Shown here one piece after another: positions 53,644 through 61,501 of a stretch of 64,000 nucleotides of DNA (position 1 is its first letter; the number at the start of each line of letters is the position of its first letter). The position numbers and the translations under genes are program-made. Origin of the DNA: Paenibacillus sp. FSL R5-0623 (GTDB lineage Bacteria > Bacillota > Bacilli > Paenibacillales > Paenibacillaceae). Under the pieces are notes generated by a model, which worked only from the letters and a program-made list of their open reading frames with translations, was not told the origin of the DNA and did no database searches. The stretch is from the NCBI RefSeq assembly GCF_037974265.1, contig NZ_CP150233.1, positions 6,758,001 to 6,822,000 on the forward strand. Direction: 5' to 3'.

Positions 53644-54714
53644 TTGAAACCCGAACAATCCGTTACCAGTTACACCGCACTTGTCATTGGCGCTGGAGGC
53701 GTCATTGGAAGGAACCTTATTGATTATCTGATGACACTTCCGCAATGGAATGTCATTGGTGTATCTCGCCGCGGAGGGGAAGATGCCCCTGGGTTACGTT
53801 ATATATCAGCTGATTTACTGAACGAAGCAGACACACAAGACAAACTGAGTCATTTAACGACGGTTACGCATATTTTCTACGCCGCGTATCAGGATCGTCC
53901 AACTTGGGCCGAATTGGTAAAGCCCAACCTGGCGATGCTCGTCAATGTGGTGAATACCATCGAACCGATCGCTCCAAATCTCCAACATATTAGCCTAATG
54001 CAAGGTTATAAAGTGTACGGCGCACATCTGGGTCCTTTCAAAACACCTGCCAAAGAAACGGACGCATATCATATGCCCCCTGAATTCAATGTCGATCAGC
54101 AACAGTTTCTCGAGGATCGGCAACCCGGAAGCAGCTGGACCTGGTCAGCTCTGCGCCCTTCTGTGGTATGTGGATTCGCCCTGGGTAATCCAATGAACCT
54201 TGCCATGGTTATTGGCGTGTATGCGTCTATCTCCAAGGAGCTTAACTTGCCATTACGATTTCCTGGGAAACCAGGAGCGTATCATTCGCTGCTTGAAATG
54301 ACGGATGCGACATTGCTGGCTCATGCAACCGTATGGGCAGCAACCGATCCGCGATGTGCCAATCAGGCATTTAATATCACCAATGGAGATCTGTTTCGCT
54401 GGAATGAACTATGGCCCAAAATCGCTGCGTTTTTCGAATTGGAAACAGCACCTCCACTCCCCCTCTCACTTGCAACAGTGATGGCAGATAAAGAAAATCT
54501 CTGGAATTCCATGATTGAAAAGTATGGTTTGGTAAACACCCCTTATGATGATGTCTCTTCCTGGGCATTTGGTGACTTTGTCTTCTCGTGGGATTACGAT
54601 TTCTTCGCAGATGGTTCCAAAGCTCGCCGCTTCGGATTTCATGATTTCATCGACACTGAGGCTATGTTTATGGATATTTTCAGAAATCTACGTGATCGCA
54701 AGATCCTTCCGTAA
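53644..54714 (+). CDS. NAD(P)-dependent SDR, PRISE (progesterone 5-beta-reductase/iridoid synthase)-like
   Basis: 356 residues. The Rossmann motif is GAGGVIGRNL; the PRISE hallmark QGYKVYGAHLG supplies the Lys/Tyr pair; RPSVVCGFALGNPMN and FNITNGDLFRWNELWP follow. PRISE enzymes reduce activated C=C bonds of enones. The bacterial substrate is unknown. The start is TTG at 53644, eight bases after GAGGAG. Confidence 0.88.
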   Translation: MKPEQSVTSYTALVIGAGGVIGRNLIDYLMTLPQWNVIGVSRRGGEDAPGLRYISADLLNEADTQDKLSHLTTVTHIFYAAYQDRPTWAELVKPNLAMLVNVVNTIEPIAPNLQHISLMQGYKVYGAHLGPFKTPAKETDAYHMPPEFNVDQQQFLEDRQPGSSWTWSALRPSVVCGFALGNPMNLAMVIGVYASISKELNLPLRFPGKPGAYHSLLEMTDATLLAHATVWAATDPRCANQAFNITNGDLFRWNELWPKIAAFFELETAPPLPLSLATVMADKENLWNSMIEKYGLVNTPYDDVSSWAFGDFVFSWDYDFFADGSKARRFGFHDFIDTEAMFMDIFRNLRDRKILP

Positions 54715-54731
54715 ATTAAACAAAATGCATA

Positions 54732-54765
54732 ATAAGCCGATCCCTGAATTTCAGAGTCGGCTTAT
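54732..54765. terminator. stem-loop between convergent genes
   Basis: ATAAGCCGA/TCGGCTTAT arms between the reductase and the HxlR gene; T-runs are short. Confidence 0.55.
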
Positions 54766-54774
54766 AAATGTAAC

Positions 54775-55149
54775 TCAACGGTCCGTAGTAGTCGGAGGCT
54801 TAAACAGAATTTTTCCTCGATCACCATATACATTCTCCACGTGTATATCGCCCCACCTACACATCAGATGAAGAATCTCTTTAAGACTCCATCCATACGC
54901 TGTTAACTCATATTCCACTTTAGGTGGGACCTGGTGATGGGAAATACGGGCAATAACCCCCGCCTCCGTCAATTCACCAAGTTGCTGCGTCAGCACTTTC
55001 TGGGTGATCGCAGGGATCAGTTTCATCAGCTCACCATTACGTTTCTTGCCAAAGGTAAGATGGAATAGAATAACAGGCTTCCACTTTCCCCCGATTACTT
55101 CAAGAAAAGCTTCCACTGCGGTGTTATATACTTTGAGCGGTTCCTCCAT
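54775..55149 (-). CDS. HxlR-family transcriptional regulator
   Basis: 124 residues of the single-domain winged helix type: VIGGKWKPVILFHLTFG, FGKKRNGELMKLIPAITQKV, LTQQLGELTEAGVI and VEYELTAYG are characteristic. HxlR proteins often sense electrophiles or redox state and control neighbouring oxidoreductases; here the convergent PRISE reductase and the upstream MarR/SDR genes are candidates. AAGGTG precedes the ATG. Confidence 0.92.
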   Translation of the reverse strand: MEEPLKVYNTAVEAFLEVIGGKWKPVILFHLTFGKKRNGELMKLIPAITQKVLTQQLGELTEAGVIARISHHQVPPKVEYELTAYGWSLKEILHLMCRWGDIHVENVYGDRGKILFKPPTTTDR

Positions 55150-55180
55150 ATCACCTTCTGTCTCCCTTCCAGGCTATTGA

Positions 55181-55600
55181 TCAATCTTCCCGATTCATCT
55201 TCTCAAAAATATGGACTAATTGCGCTCGATCCGCTTCGTTTAATTTCTCGAACAAATTCTTACGCAGCTTCTGGCCCTCCAATATTGCTCTTCCGAGGAC
55301 TTCGGCCCCTTTATCCGTAATGTTCAAATAAATAATGCGACGGTCCGCCTCATCTACCATTCTAACAACTAGTTCCTTGGCTACCATCTTGTCAGATAAA
55401 TAACTGAGTGTAGGCGGAGTGAACCCTAATATTTTTGCAATATCCGAAGGTCGGCTTTTTCCATTTTGATGGAGATGGCTGAGTACAAGCACATGAGAAA
55501 CACCGAGGTCCTCATTGAATGATTTGTTCCATTGTATAATCAATTTATTAGTGAAATTATCCATGTTGTGTATAAGCTCAAAAATGTTCTGTTCTTCCAT
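55181..55600 (-). CDS. MarR-family transcriptional regulator
   Basis: About 139 residues from the ATG at 55600 (GAGGAGG ahead). LHQNGKSRPSDIAKILGFTPPTLSYLSDKM, split over residues about 60-90, is the helix-turn-helix; VVRMVDEADRRIIYLNITDKG is the wing. It lies just downstream of the SDR gene on the same strand. The large palindrome upstream of that SDR gene is a plausible MarR target. Confidence 0.9.
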   Translation of the reverse strand: MEEQNIFELIHNMDNFTNKLIIQWNKSFNEDLGVSHVLVLSHLHQNGKSRPSDIAKILGFTPPTLSYLSDKMVAKELVVRMVDEADRRIIYLNITDKGAEVLGRAILEGQKLRKNLFEKLNEADRAQLVHIFEKMNRED

Positions 55601-55624
55601 TAGATCCTCCTCGAAAAAATAAAC

Positions 55625-55652
55625 AACAGCCCTAATTAACTTAAGGGCTGTC
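55625..55652 (-). terminator. stem-loop between SDR and MarR genes
   Basis: ACAGCCCT/AGGGCTGT arms, followed on the minus strand by TGTTTATTTTTT. It separates the two genes at least partly. Confidence 0.65.
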
Positions 55653-55665
55653 ATCATTTTACACG

Positions 55666-56400
55666 CTATTGGGCTGAGTAGCCACCATCGATCACCAGTT
55701 CAGATCCTGTAATGTACGAAGAATCATCCGACGCCAAGAACAACGCGGCTTTGGCTATATCGATAGCCTGGCCCAGACGCTGCAAAGGCGTTGCCTGAAT
55801 TAATCGTTCAAGCAGTTCCTTTGAGGTGTTCAAGGATTGAGTCATTGGAGTTTCGATGATCCCAGGAAAAAGAGCATTCACCCGAATACCTTGACGTCCG
55901 AAGGTGGTCGCAGCGGCTTTGGATAATGCACGTACCGCGCCTTTAGATGCCGAGTAATGGTTAAAGCCTTGTCCAATCAAAGCGGTGTATGATGAGATAT
56001 TGACGATGGAACCTTTCTTCTGGGCTGCCATATAAGGAGTGACATGTTTCATGCCAGCGAATGGGCCAAAACCATTAATGGAAAGCATTTTCTGCCAATC
56101 CTGTGCATTGATTTCCTCAAATGGCTTCTCCGAAGAAATACCTGCATTGTTGACCAGAATATCAATTTTCCCAAAACGTTCATTCACTACTTTCGCCAGT
56201 GCCTGCCAATCCTCATCCGAAGATACATTCAACTTCAGTCCGTACACATTCTCTTTTTGGCTTGCTTTCTCCAGTGCTTCCTCATTAATGTCTGCTGCAA
56301 TGACGATGGCGCCTTCCTGCGCAAAAAGATCAACCATGCCCTCCCCGATTCCCGAGGCTCCGCCAGTAATAATAGCTACTTTATTATCTAATTTTCCCAT
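55666..56400 (-). CDS. short-chain dehydrogenase/reductase (classical SDR)
   Basis: 244 residues. Cofactor motif TGGASGIGEG, NNAG at about 86-89, catalytic Ser in NISSYTA and YSASK (Tyr/Lys), PGIIETPM and the C-terminal SSYITGSELVIDGGYSAQ. The acid at the end of beta-2 (ADIN) suggests NAD(H). The substrate is unknown. AGGAGC precedes the ATG. The 24-bp-arm palindrome lies about 100 bases upstream. Confidence 0.92.
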   Translation of the reverse strand: MGKLDNKVAIITGGASGIGEGMVDLFAQEGAIVIAADINEEALEKASQKENVYGLKLNVSSDEDWQALAKVVNERFGKIDILVNNAGISSEKPFEEINAQDWQKMLSINGFGPFAGMKHVTPYMAAQKKGSIVNISSYTALIGQGFNHYSASKGAVRALSKAAATTFGRQGIRVNALFPGIIETPMTQSLNTSKELLERLIQATPLQRLGQAIDIAKAALFLASDDSSYITGSELVIDGGYSAQ

Positions 56401-56500
56401 GTGATTTGCTCCTAACGTATTTTATTTATTTGTAAGTAACAAGGGCTACTTTGTCTTTCATTCTTAACACGTTGCTTAAGCCCTTTCTTGAAGAAACCAG

Positions 56501-56552
56501 AGTATTTAGACATATAATATTTAGATGACTAAATATTATATGTCTAAATACT
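56501..56552. promoter_or_regulatory. near-perfect 52-bp palindrome with four TATTTAG half-sites
   Basis: Perfect 24-bp arms (56501-56524 and 56529-56552) around ATGA. Each arm has two TATTTAG units 15 bases apart. It lies upstream of the SDR gene and is probably a double operator for the MarR (or HxlR) regulator. Confidence 0.75.
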
Positions 56553-56677
56553 AGCAAAGTAACTGCCTTATTGCAACGAGTACAGCTCTATATACTTATT
56601 TTGGATATCTTAGCGAAGCTAACGCAATTGAAAAAAAGCTCGGTTTGGGCGACATTTCCGACTTATCGCGCATGCAA

Positions 56678-56715
56678 CAAAAAAACTGCATCCGTCATTA
56701 CGGATGCAGCCTTTT
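56678..56715 (-). terminator. terminator of TPR-SMI1 gene
   Basis: CTGCATCCGT/ACGGATGCAG perfect arms with a U-run on the minus strand. Confidence 0.9.
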
Positions 56716-56750
56716 CAACGTTTCGTATAAAAAGAAGCTCATACCTTTAA

Positions 56751-57707
56751 TTACAGTGAACCTTCAAGGTTTGCAGGTTGATTTTCCTCATTCAACAGAC
56801 CTTGAATAAAGGTTTCAAAATTGGGCGCAAGCCAAGTAATCTTGTAGCTTTCTTTTTTATCCACATGAACAACCTCGGGCTCACCCGCATTGCCGGATTC
56901 ACGATAATCCAGCATCACCACCTCCGAATCGGAAGGGCACTCACAGATAACAACACCGATTTCGGGGTACCCCCCCTGCTCGATGATAAATCGGCTGCCA
57001 GCTTCACCACCTAACGAATGTGCTTTCTCCCGCCCAATACCCAATATACCCGCAACCTCAATGCGGACCTTCTTGGCAGCCTCTGCTTGGCTAACAGGAA
57101 AATGCCTATAGTGGGGAACGCCCCCATTATGTAATTTCATCATGTTAATATAGGATGTTGGCAGCTTGAATACCAACTGCTCCTCCACTGACTCGACCTG
57201 TTCATCGGTAGGCGGGGCCAACACATATTGATCCACGGCTTCAGCACTGTCATTCCAAAAACCCGTTGGTTCCAGCTGGCTAACGCTAAAAGGTAGGGTT
57301 GAGACTTCAGAGACAGATGGGACGTTATCTACGAGCTTCTCTACGGATTCCTCCTCCTCCATTTTGCTTCGAATCCATTCCAGAAACTCCAGTGTATCTT
57401 CATCGTCAGGCTCCAATTGATCCGCTCTTTCGAATGCTTGCAGCGCATGAGCGTATTGTTCCAGATAGTAGTAAGCCAGTCCAATCCGATAATGCCAGAG
57501 TGGGTCACCTGTGCCCTCTTTAGCAACCGTCAGGAATTGTTCAACCGCTTCTTCATACCGTTCCAAGTTATTTAGCGCTCGTCCCAAATGGTTAACCAGC
57601 TCATAATCCCTTTCTTCCACAGGAATCGCTTGAATTGCATCTACAATTTCTTGAAATTCATCTTCTTCATGCCACTCTTGCAATTGAACCAACAGATCGT
57701 CTCTCAT
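56751..57707 (-). CDS. TPR and SMI1/KNR4 (SUKH) domain protein
   Basis: About 318 residues. N-terminal TPR-like helices (about 30-115: LGRALNNLERYEEAVEQFL, WHYRIGLAYYYLEQYAHALQAFERADQLEP), an acidic linker, then a SUKH domain (about 165-315: VESVEEQLVFKLPTSYINMM, LHNGGVPHYRHFP, VVICECPSDSEVVMLDY, FETFIQGLL). SUKH proteins are often immunity proteins against contact-dependent toxins, but no toxin gene is adjacent. ATG 57707 follows GGAGG by eight bases; the ATG at 57728 precedes that site. Confidence 0.87.
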   Translation of the reverse strand: MRDDLLVQLQEWHEEDEFQEIVDAIQAIPVEERDYELVNHLGRALNNLERYEEAVEQFLTVAKEGTGDPLWHYRIGLAYYYLEQYAHALQAFERADQLEPDDEDTLEFLEWIRSKMEEEESVEKLVDNVPSVSEVSTLPFSVSQLEPTGFWNDSAEAVDQYVLAPPTDEQVESVEEQLVFKLPTSYINMMKLHNGGVPHYRHFPVSQAEAAKKVRIEVAGILGIGREKAHSLGGEAGSRFIIEQGGYPEIGVVICECPSDSEVVMLDYRESGNAGEPEVVHVDKKESYKITWLAPNFETFIQGLLNEENQPANLEGSL

Positions 57708-57813
57708 TCCTTTGGCCTCCCCGTTCATTCACTCATGATTACGTATTGAAAATTATACCACTATCCGGATCACCATCTCCAGTAACGTACTCCCTACAAA
57801 TATAAATCAAATA

Positions 57814-57852
57814 GGTGTCATCCAAGTCTATTCAGGCGACTCGAATGACACC
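57814..57852 (-). terminator. stem-loop after the PL4-lipoprotein operon
   Basis: GGTGTCAT/ATGACACC arms; the U-run on the minus strand is weak (CTATTTGATTT). Confidence 0.5.
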
Positions 57853-57928
57853 CACTATGTTTTAATCATACAACTCGCATTACTTTACCTAAGAGCCACT
57901 CGCAGAATTAGTAATAACGATGATATAT

Positions 57929-58438
57929 TTATGTGTCGCCCTCGTTGTCTGGGACTGAATAAGGGCTACTTTCTGGATCATCTGCTGTCTGAACGTACCA
58001 TTCCGTATACTCCGCTGCACCTGTGTCAGAATCTGATTCCGTCGGTTTACACGTAAACTGATAGGCTGTCACATCATTACCACGAACGGTAATTGTAATC
58101 GCCAGTTCCGGATCGCCCCAACTCGGATTTTCGTCCTTATACTCTCCATTGACTACTTCATTTTGAAATGATGGGCTGGTCATGAAATCTCGGGTCTGAA
58201 CAAACAGACGTCCTACCTCATTTTCTCCCAACTGTCTTTTCACAATATAGGCAATTTCCACCCGTGGAGTGGAATAACGAATCTTCGTCTCTTTAATATT
58301 CGGAAACTCCTGCTTGATGCTTTGCTTATACGCCTTGATTGGAGCAGATGAAACATTGGAATACGAAGTACATCCCATTAAGAAAATAATCAACCCTATG
58401 AAGACCGTTACCATCCAATATGTTTTATTACGGATCAT
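57929..58438 (-). CDS. putative lipoprotein
   Basis: About 169 residues. Signal peptide MIRNKTYWMVTVFIGLIIFL then lipobox MGC. The mature part (AYKQSIKQEFPNIKETKIRY, RVEIAYIVKRQLGENE, DPELAITITVRGNDVTAYQF) is unknown to me. ATG 58438 has GCAGGTG ahead; an upstream TTG at 58474 overlaps the stop of the PL4 gene. It sits directly behind the rhamnogalacturonan lyase on the same strand and may share its transcript. Confidence 0.75.
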   Translation of the reverse strand: MIRNKTYWMVTVFIGLIIFLMGCTSYSNVSSAPIKAYKQSIKQEFPNIKETKIRYSTPRVEIAYIVKRQLGENEVGRLFVQTRDFMTSPSFQNEVVNGEYKDENPSWGDPELAITITVRGNDVTAYQFTCKPTESDSDTGAAEYTEWYVQTADDPESSPYSVPDNEGDT

Positions 58439-58470
58439 ATCTTCACCTGCTCTTACATTGCATTCTTCAT

Positions 58471-60096
58471 TCAATTCAGCAACTCAACACAATCGTAGAC
58501 CCAGCCTGCACTTAACCAGTTACCCAAGTCAGTGGAACCGCTGATCGGCGTAATCGTGATGGTATTGGAACCATTCACAAAGTAGGATGCTGGAACATTC
58601 CAGCTAAAGGTTGTGTTGTTCCCACGATACGTACCAATGGTGAAGCTACGAGAATTGGGCTGTGAAGATGCAGCAGGATTGGTTAAAGCATGTCCATTAA
58701 CCGTTACACTAGGTCTGCCATTATTGTAAGCTGCCGTAATACCGATGTTGAGCGTATGAGAAGATGCCGCTTGAGATGCATTCAAATTAAACGTTATTGT
58801 GGTTGGAGAATTCTGACCACGGAACTGGATTGCCGGGAATCGATTGGTCGCGCTACCGGTGGCATAGGTGACAGGTCCCCAGCTTGGGTTGCGACTATCG
58901 GAAGGGTGACGAATCGGAATCGTCTGTCCATTCAGGAGCTCCCGTGGTGTACCATCCCAGTTACCGATTCGCCAGATGTTAAAGGCTTTACTTGGGTCAT
59001 TGTTGATCGTACGTGTATTCAGAGTCGTCGTTTGGCCTGCCGTGACATTAACCGTTTCCGTATATACGGCCAGTTCTCCCTTATAAGCTGTCATGGTGTA
59101 TGTGCCCGGAATCATGCTGTATTTGGCAGCCGCCCCACTTGAAGAGGTACCCACCCAATACTGGGCATTGCTATTAGCGAACCCAATTGTGTAAGCATAT
59201 CCTGTATCCATCCCGGAGAGGCCATTAAGCACTACGTTCCCCCGACTGGATACCCAACCCTGCAGATTCAGACCAGACATCCAGCTGAAATCGGGTACAC
59301 TTGGCGTACCTCCCGTTGTAAAGATCAAAGCGTACGGCCCATGCAGACCCAGGCGCCAATTCTCCGTCTGTGCATGTCCCGAGTTCATATAGTTATACAC
59401 TTCCGTCTCTGTTCCACTTTGGAACTGGATGTCGCGGAAGAATGGACCACCAGAGCTTTTTTCCCGATTGCCGTAGGCCATAAATACACCGACTCCATTA
59501 CCCGTAACTCCACGAACCGATAGGTCTTTGGCCTGATCATTACCATAATATTTGGAGGCACTCTGACCGTTCGCAAAACCAAATACATCCTGACTTTCAA
59601 TCGCTCCAGTGTTACCTCGGTTGTTTGAATTCGCCGGAACACCTGTCAACACACTACCATTACCGCGGAAAATGTACCGTAGCTCCCCAATCGAAGGTTG
59701 AGCCGTGATATGCGTTGCCATGTATATGATGTTCTCGCCACCACGCGAAGCATAATAGTGAGTCAGTGTGCTTGTGGATACCGTGATTAACACGGTTGAT
59801 CCTGAAGGAGAAGTATTCCAAGTCACATTGGCGGAGGAGCCCAAACCTGAGCCGATATGTGATCCTCTGTTGCTGTTCAGCTCCGTACCGTTCATTTTGG
59901 CTGAAATAATATCCCCATTGGTTTTGTTCACCACATAGACTAATCCTGAACCGGTGTTCACTTCAATTCTAGAGCCGTTATCGGTTACATTTATGGTTGC
60001 CGCGTGTCCAGTAGATGCAGGGTATACAACAGCTGTTGCGATCATAACGACAATTAAAAACAAACCAAGCGCCTTTCTCACTATACTTTTGGTCAT
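58471..60096 (-). CDS. rhamnogalacturonan lyase, polysaccharide lyase family 4
   Basis: 541 residues. Signal peptide (about 1-32, GHAAT), PL4 catalytic beta-sandwich (about 33-290; GELRYIFRGNGSVLTGVPA, GGPFFRDIQFQSGTETEVYNY, LGLHGPYALIF), a fibronectin-III-like domain (about 295-370; GYAYTIGFANSNAQYWVG, GTYTMTAYKGELAVYTE) and a C-terminal CBM-like beta-sandwich (FNIWRIGNWDGTPRELLN to GWVYDCVELLN). This three-domain layout is that of PL4 enzymes, which cut the rhamnogalacturonan I backbone of pectin by beta-elimination. Strong AAGGAGGG before the ATG; a cre-like site upstream. Confidence 0.92.
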   Translation of the reverse strand: MTKSIVRKALGLFLIVVMIATAVVYPASTGHAATINVTDNGSRIEVNTGSGLVYVVNKTNGDIISAKMNGTELNSNRGSHIGSGLGSSANVTWNTSPSGSTVLITVSTSTLTHYYASRGGENIIYMATHITAQPSIGELRYIFRGNGSVLTGVPANSNNRGNTGAIESQDVFGFANGQSASKYYGNDQAKDLSVRGVTGNGVGVFMAYGNREKSSGGPFFRDIQFQSGTETEVYNYMNSGHAQTENWRLGLHGPYALIFTTGGTPSVPDFSWMSGLNLQGWVSSRGNVVLNGLSGMDTGYAYTIGFANSNAQYWVGTSSSGAAAKYSMIPGTYTMTAYKGELAVYTETVNVTAGQTTTLNTRTINNDPSKAFNIWRIGNWDGTPRELLNGQTIPIRHPSDSRNPSWGPVTYATGSATNRFPAIQFRGQNSPTTITFNLNASQAASSHTLNIGITAAYNNGRPSVTVNGHALTNPAASSQPNSRSFTIGTYRGNNTTFSWNVPASYFVNGSNTITITPISGSTDLGNWLSAGWVYDCVELLN

Positions 60097-60124
60097 GAGT
60101 AAATCCCTCCTTGGGATTCATTTA

Positions 60125-60139
60125 ATAAAGCGCTTACAT
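60125..60139 (-). promoter_or_regulatory. cre-like site before PL4 gene
   Basis: On the minus strand ATGTAAGCGCTTTAT, one mismatch from the degenerate cre consensus. It lies 30 bases before the start codon. The rest of 60140-60395 is AT-rich with no gene seen. Confidence 0.5.
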
Positions 60140-60395
60140 AATGATATATAAAAACTGACACTTCCGACTCATATCGATATGTCTGCTATGCAGGCATGTC
60201 CATAATCAATGGAATGTTATGTCTGCGTGCGTATAGAATGGAGTCTTCACTTCATGTAAACCTGATCTCGCCACCCCCTTTTTAAATCACTCTTCTAAAT
60301 ACAAGTATTCTTACAATTCCAATAAAATAATACCATTATATTACATATATTTGCAATGAAAACGGCTCGTATATCCGATAGTGAATTCTGAAAAT

Positions 60396-60422
60396 AAAAA
60401 ACGCAGCTTCAAAAAGCTGCGC
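60396..60422 (-). terminator. terminator of AraC gene
   Basis: GCAGCTT/AAGCTGC hairpin followed by six U's on the minus strand. Confidence 0.88.
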
Positions 60423-60448
60423 TAGCAGATACCAAGCTCGAGACAGTA

Positions 60449-61321
60449 TCATCTCTTCCGAATAGGTATCCATATCTCACTTCTATATTGCGCTACAGTA
60501 ACATCCTTGTGCTCATTCCATAGCATTTCCGGACCCTCACTCAGCTCATAGTCCGATGAAGGAAACCATTCCGCGTAGATCCGGCCCCACACCTCCTGAA
60601 GCGTGCCTGGAAACGGGCCCACGACAGTAAATACAGCCCACGTTGAAGCAGGAACCTCGAGCTGTTCCAGTCCTTCAGGCGTATCTTTTGTCGTAGCTGC
60701 GCCAATGTAATGATCCAGTTCTCCTTGTTCTGCCATCCGCCCCTCACTGAAATGGGACGAAGCACTAATTAAGCCCAGAGGCTGGACGTCCGATGCCCCC
60801 TTGATCGTATCGATCAATTCCGGTGTAAGGCTCTGATACATCGCCGCGATCTCCGGATTTACTCCGTGAAATACAATTGGCACCCTTTTACGAATACCCA
60901 CGATTCGAAACGCCTCTTTATCTTCAATACGGTAGTTCATTTCGCTTCCTCCTTGAATGGTCAGTTGAAATGTCATCCGCGGGAAGGCTTTAAGAAATGG
61001 GCCATGGTTTCGCGCTTCGGAGGGCGTAGTGCCATGCATGCTTTGAAATGCCCTAGCGAAAGAATCCGGTGATGTATACCCGTATTTCAACGCAATATCA
61101 ATGATTTTGCTGTCACTGTGGCTTAACTCCATAGCTGCAAGTGTCAAGCGGCGACGTCGAATATATTCCGAAAGTGTTACACCACTAAGAAAAGAGAACA
61201 TGCGTGTAAAATGATACTCCGAGCAGCAGGCAATTCGGGCAATCTCCTTCATGTCCACGACATCCATCAGATGCTCCTCAATATAATTCAAGGCTTCATT
61301 TAACCGCCTCAGCGTATCCAT
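60449..61321 (-). CDS. AraC-family regulator with GyrI-like effector domain
   Basis: 290 residues. The AraC double helix-turn-helix is at the N-terminus (MKEIARIACCSEYHFTRMF, YGYTSPDSFARAFQSMHG; about 8-105), and a GyrI-like small-molecule-binding domain follows (FRIVGIRKRVPIVFHGVNP to VAQYRSEIWIPIRKR; about 130-290). This order matches Rob/SoxS-like multidrug regulators such as BltR/TipA-type effector proteins. Ligand and targets are unknown. GGGAGGG precedes the ATG. Confidence 0.92.
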   Translation of the reverse strand: MDTLRRLNEALNYIEEHLMDVVDMKEIARIACCSEYHFTRMFSFLSGVTLSEYIRRRRLTLAAMELSHSDSKIIDIALKYGYTSPDSFARAFQSMHGTTPSEARNHGPFLKAFPRMTFQLTIQGGSEMNYRIEDKEAFRIVGIRKRVPIVFHGVNPEIAAMYQSLTPELIDTIKGASDVQPLGLISASSHFSEGRMAEQGELDHYIGAATTKDTPEGLEQLEVPASTWAVFTVVGPFPGTLQEVWGRIYAEWFPSSDYELSEGPEMLWNEHKDVTVAQYRSEIWIPIRKR

Positions 61322-61416
61322 ATCATCCCTCCCACGTTAATTTAAGCTTAGCAAAGTCATTCTCTTTGCATCCGACATTACCTGCACCATTCTGTAGGCT
61401 CTTTGCACCCAAACCA

Positions 61417-61446
61417 GAAAAAAGAGCAGCATCAGCTACTCTTTTC
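61417..61446 (-). terminator. terminator of TerD-associated gene
   Basis: AAAAGAGTAGC/GCTGCTCTTTT stem (minus strand) ending in U's. Confidence 0.8.
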
Positions 61447-61501
61447 TAACCTTTATATTCACATAGATATTCACATATCGCCAGTAGTCAGGTCAAACAG
61501 G

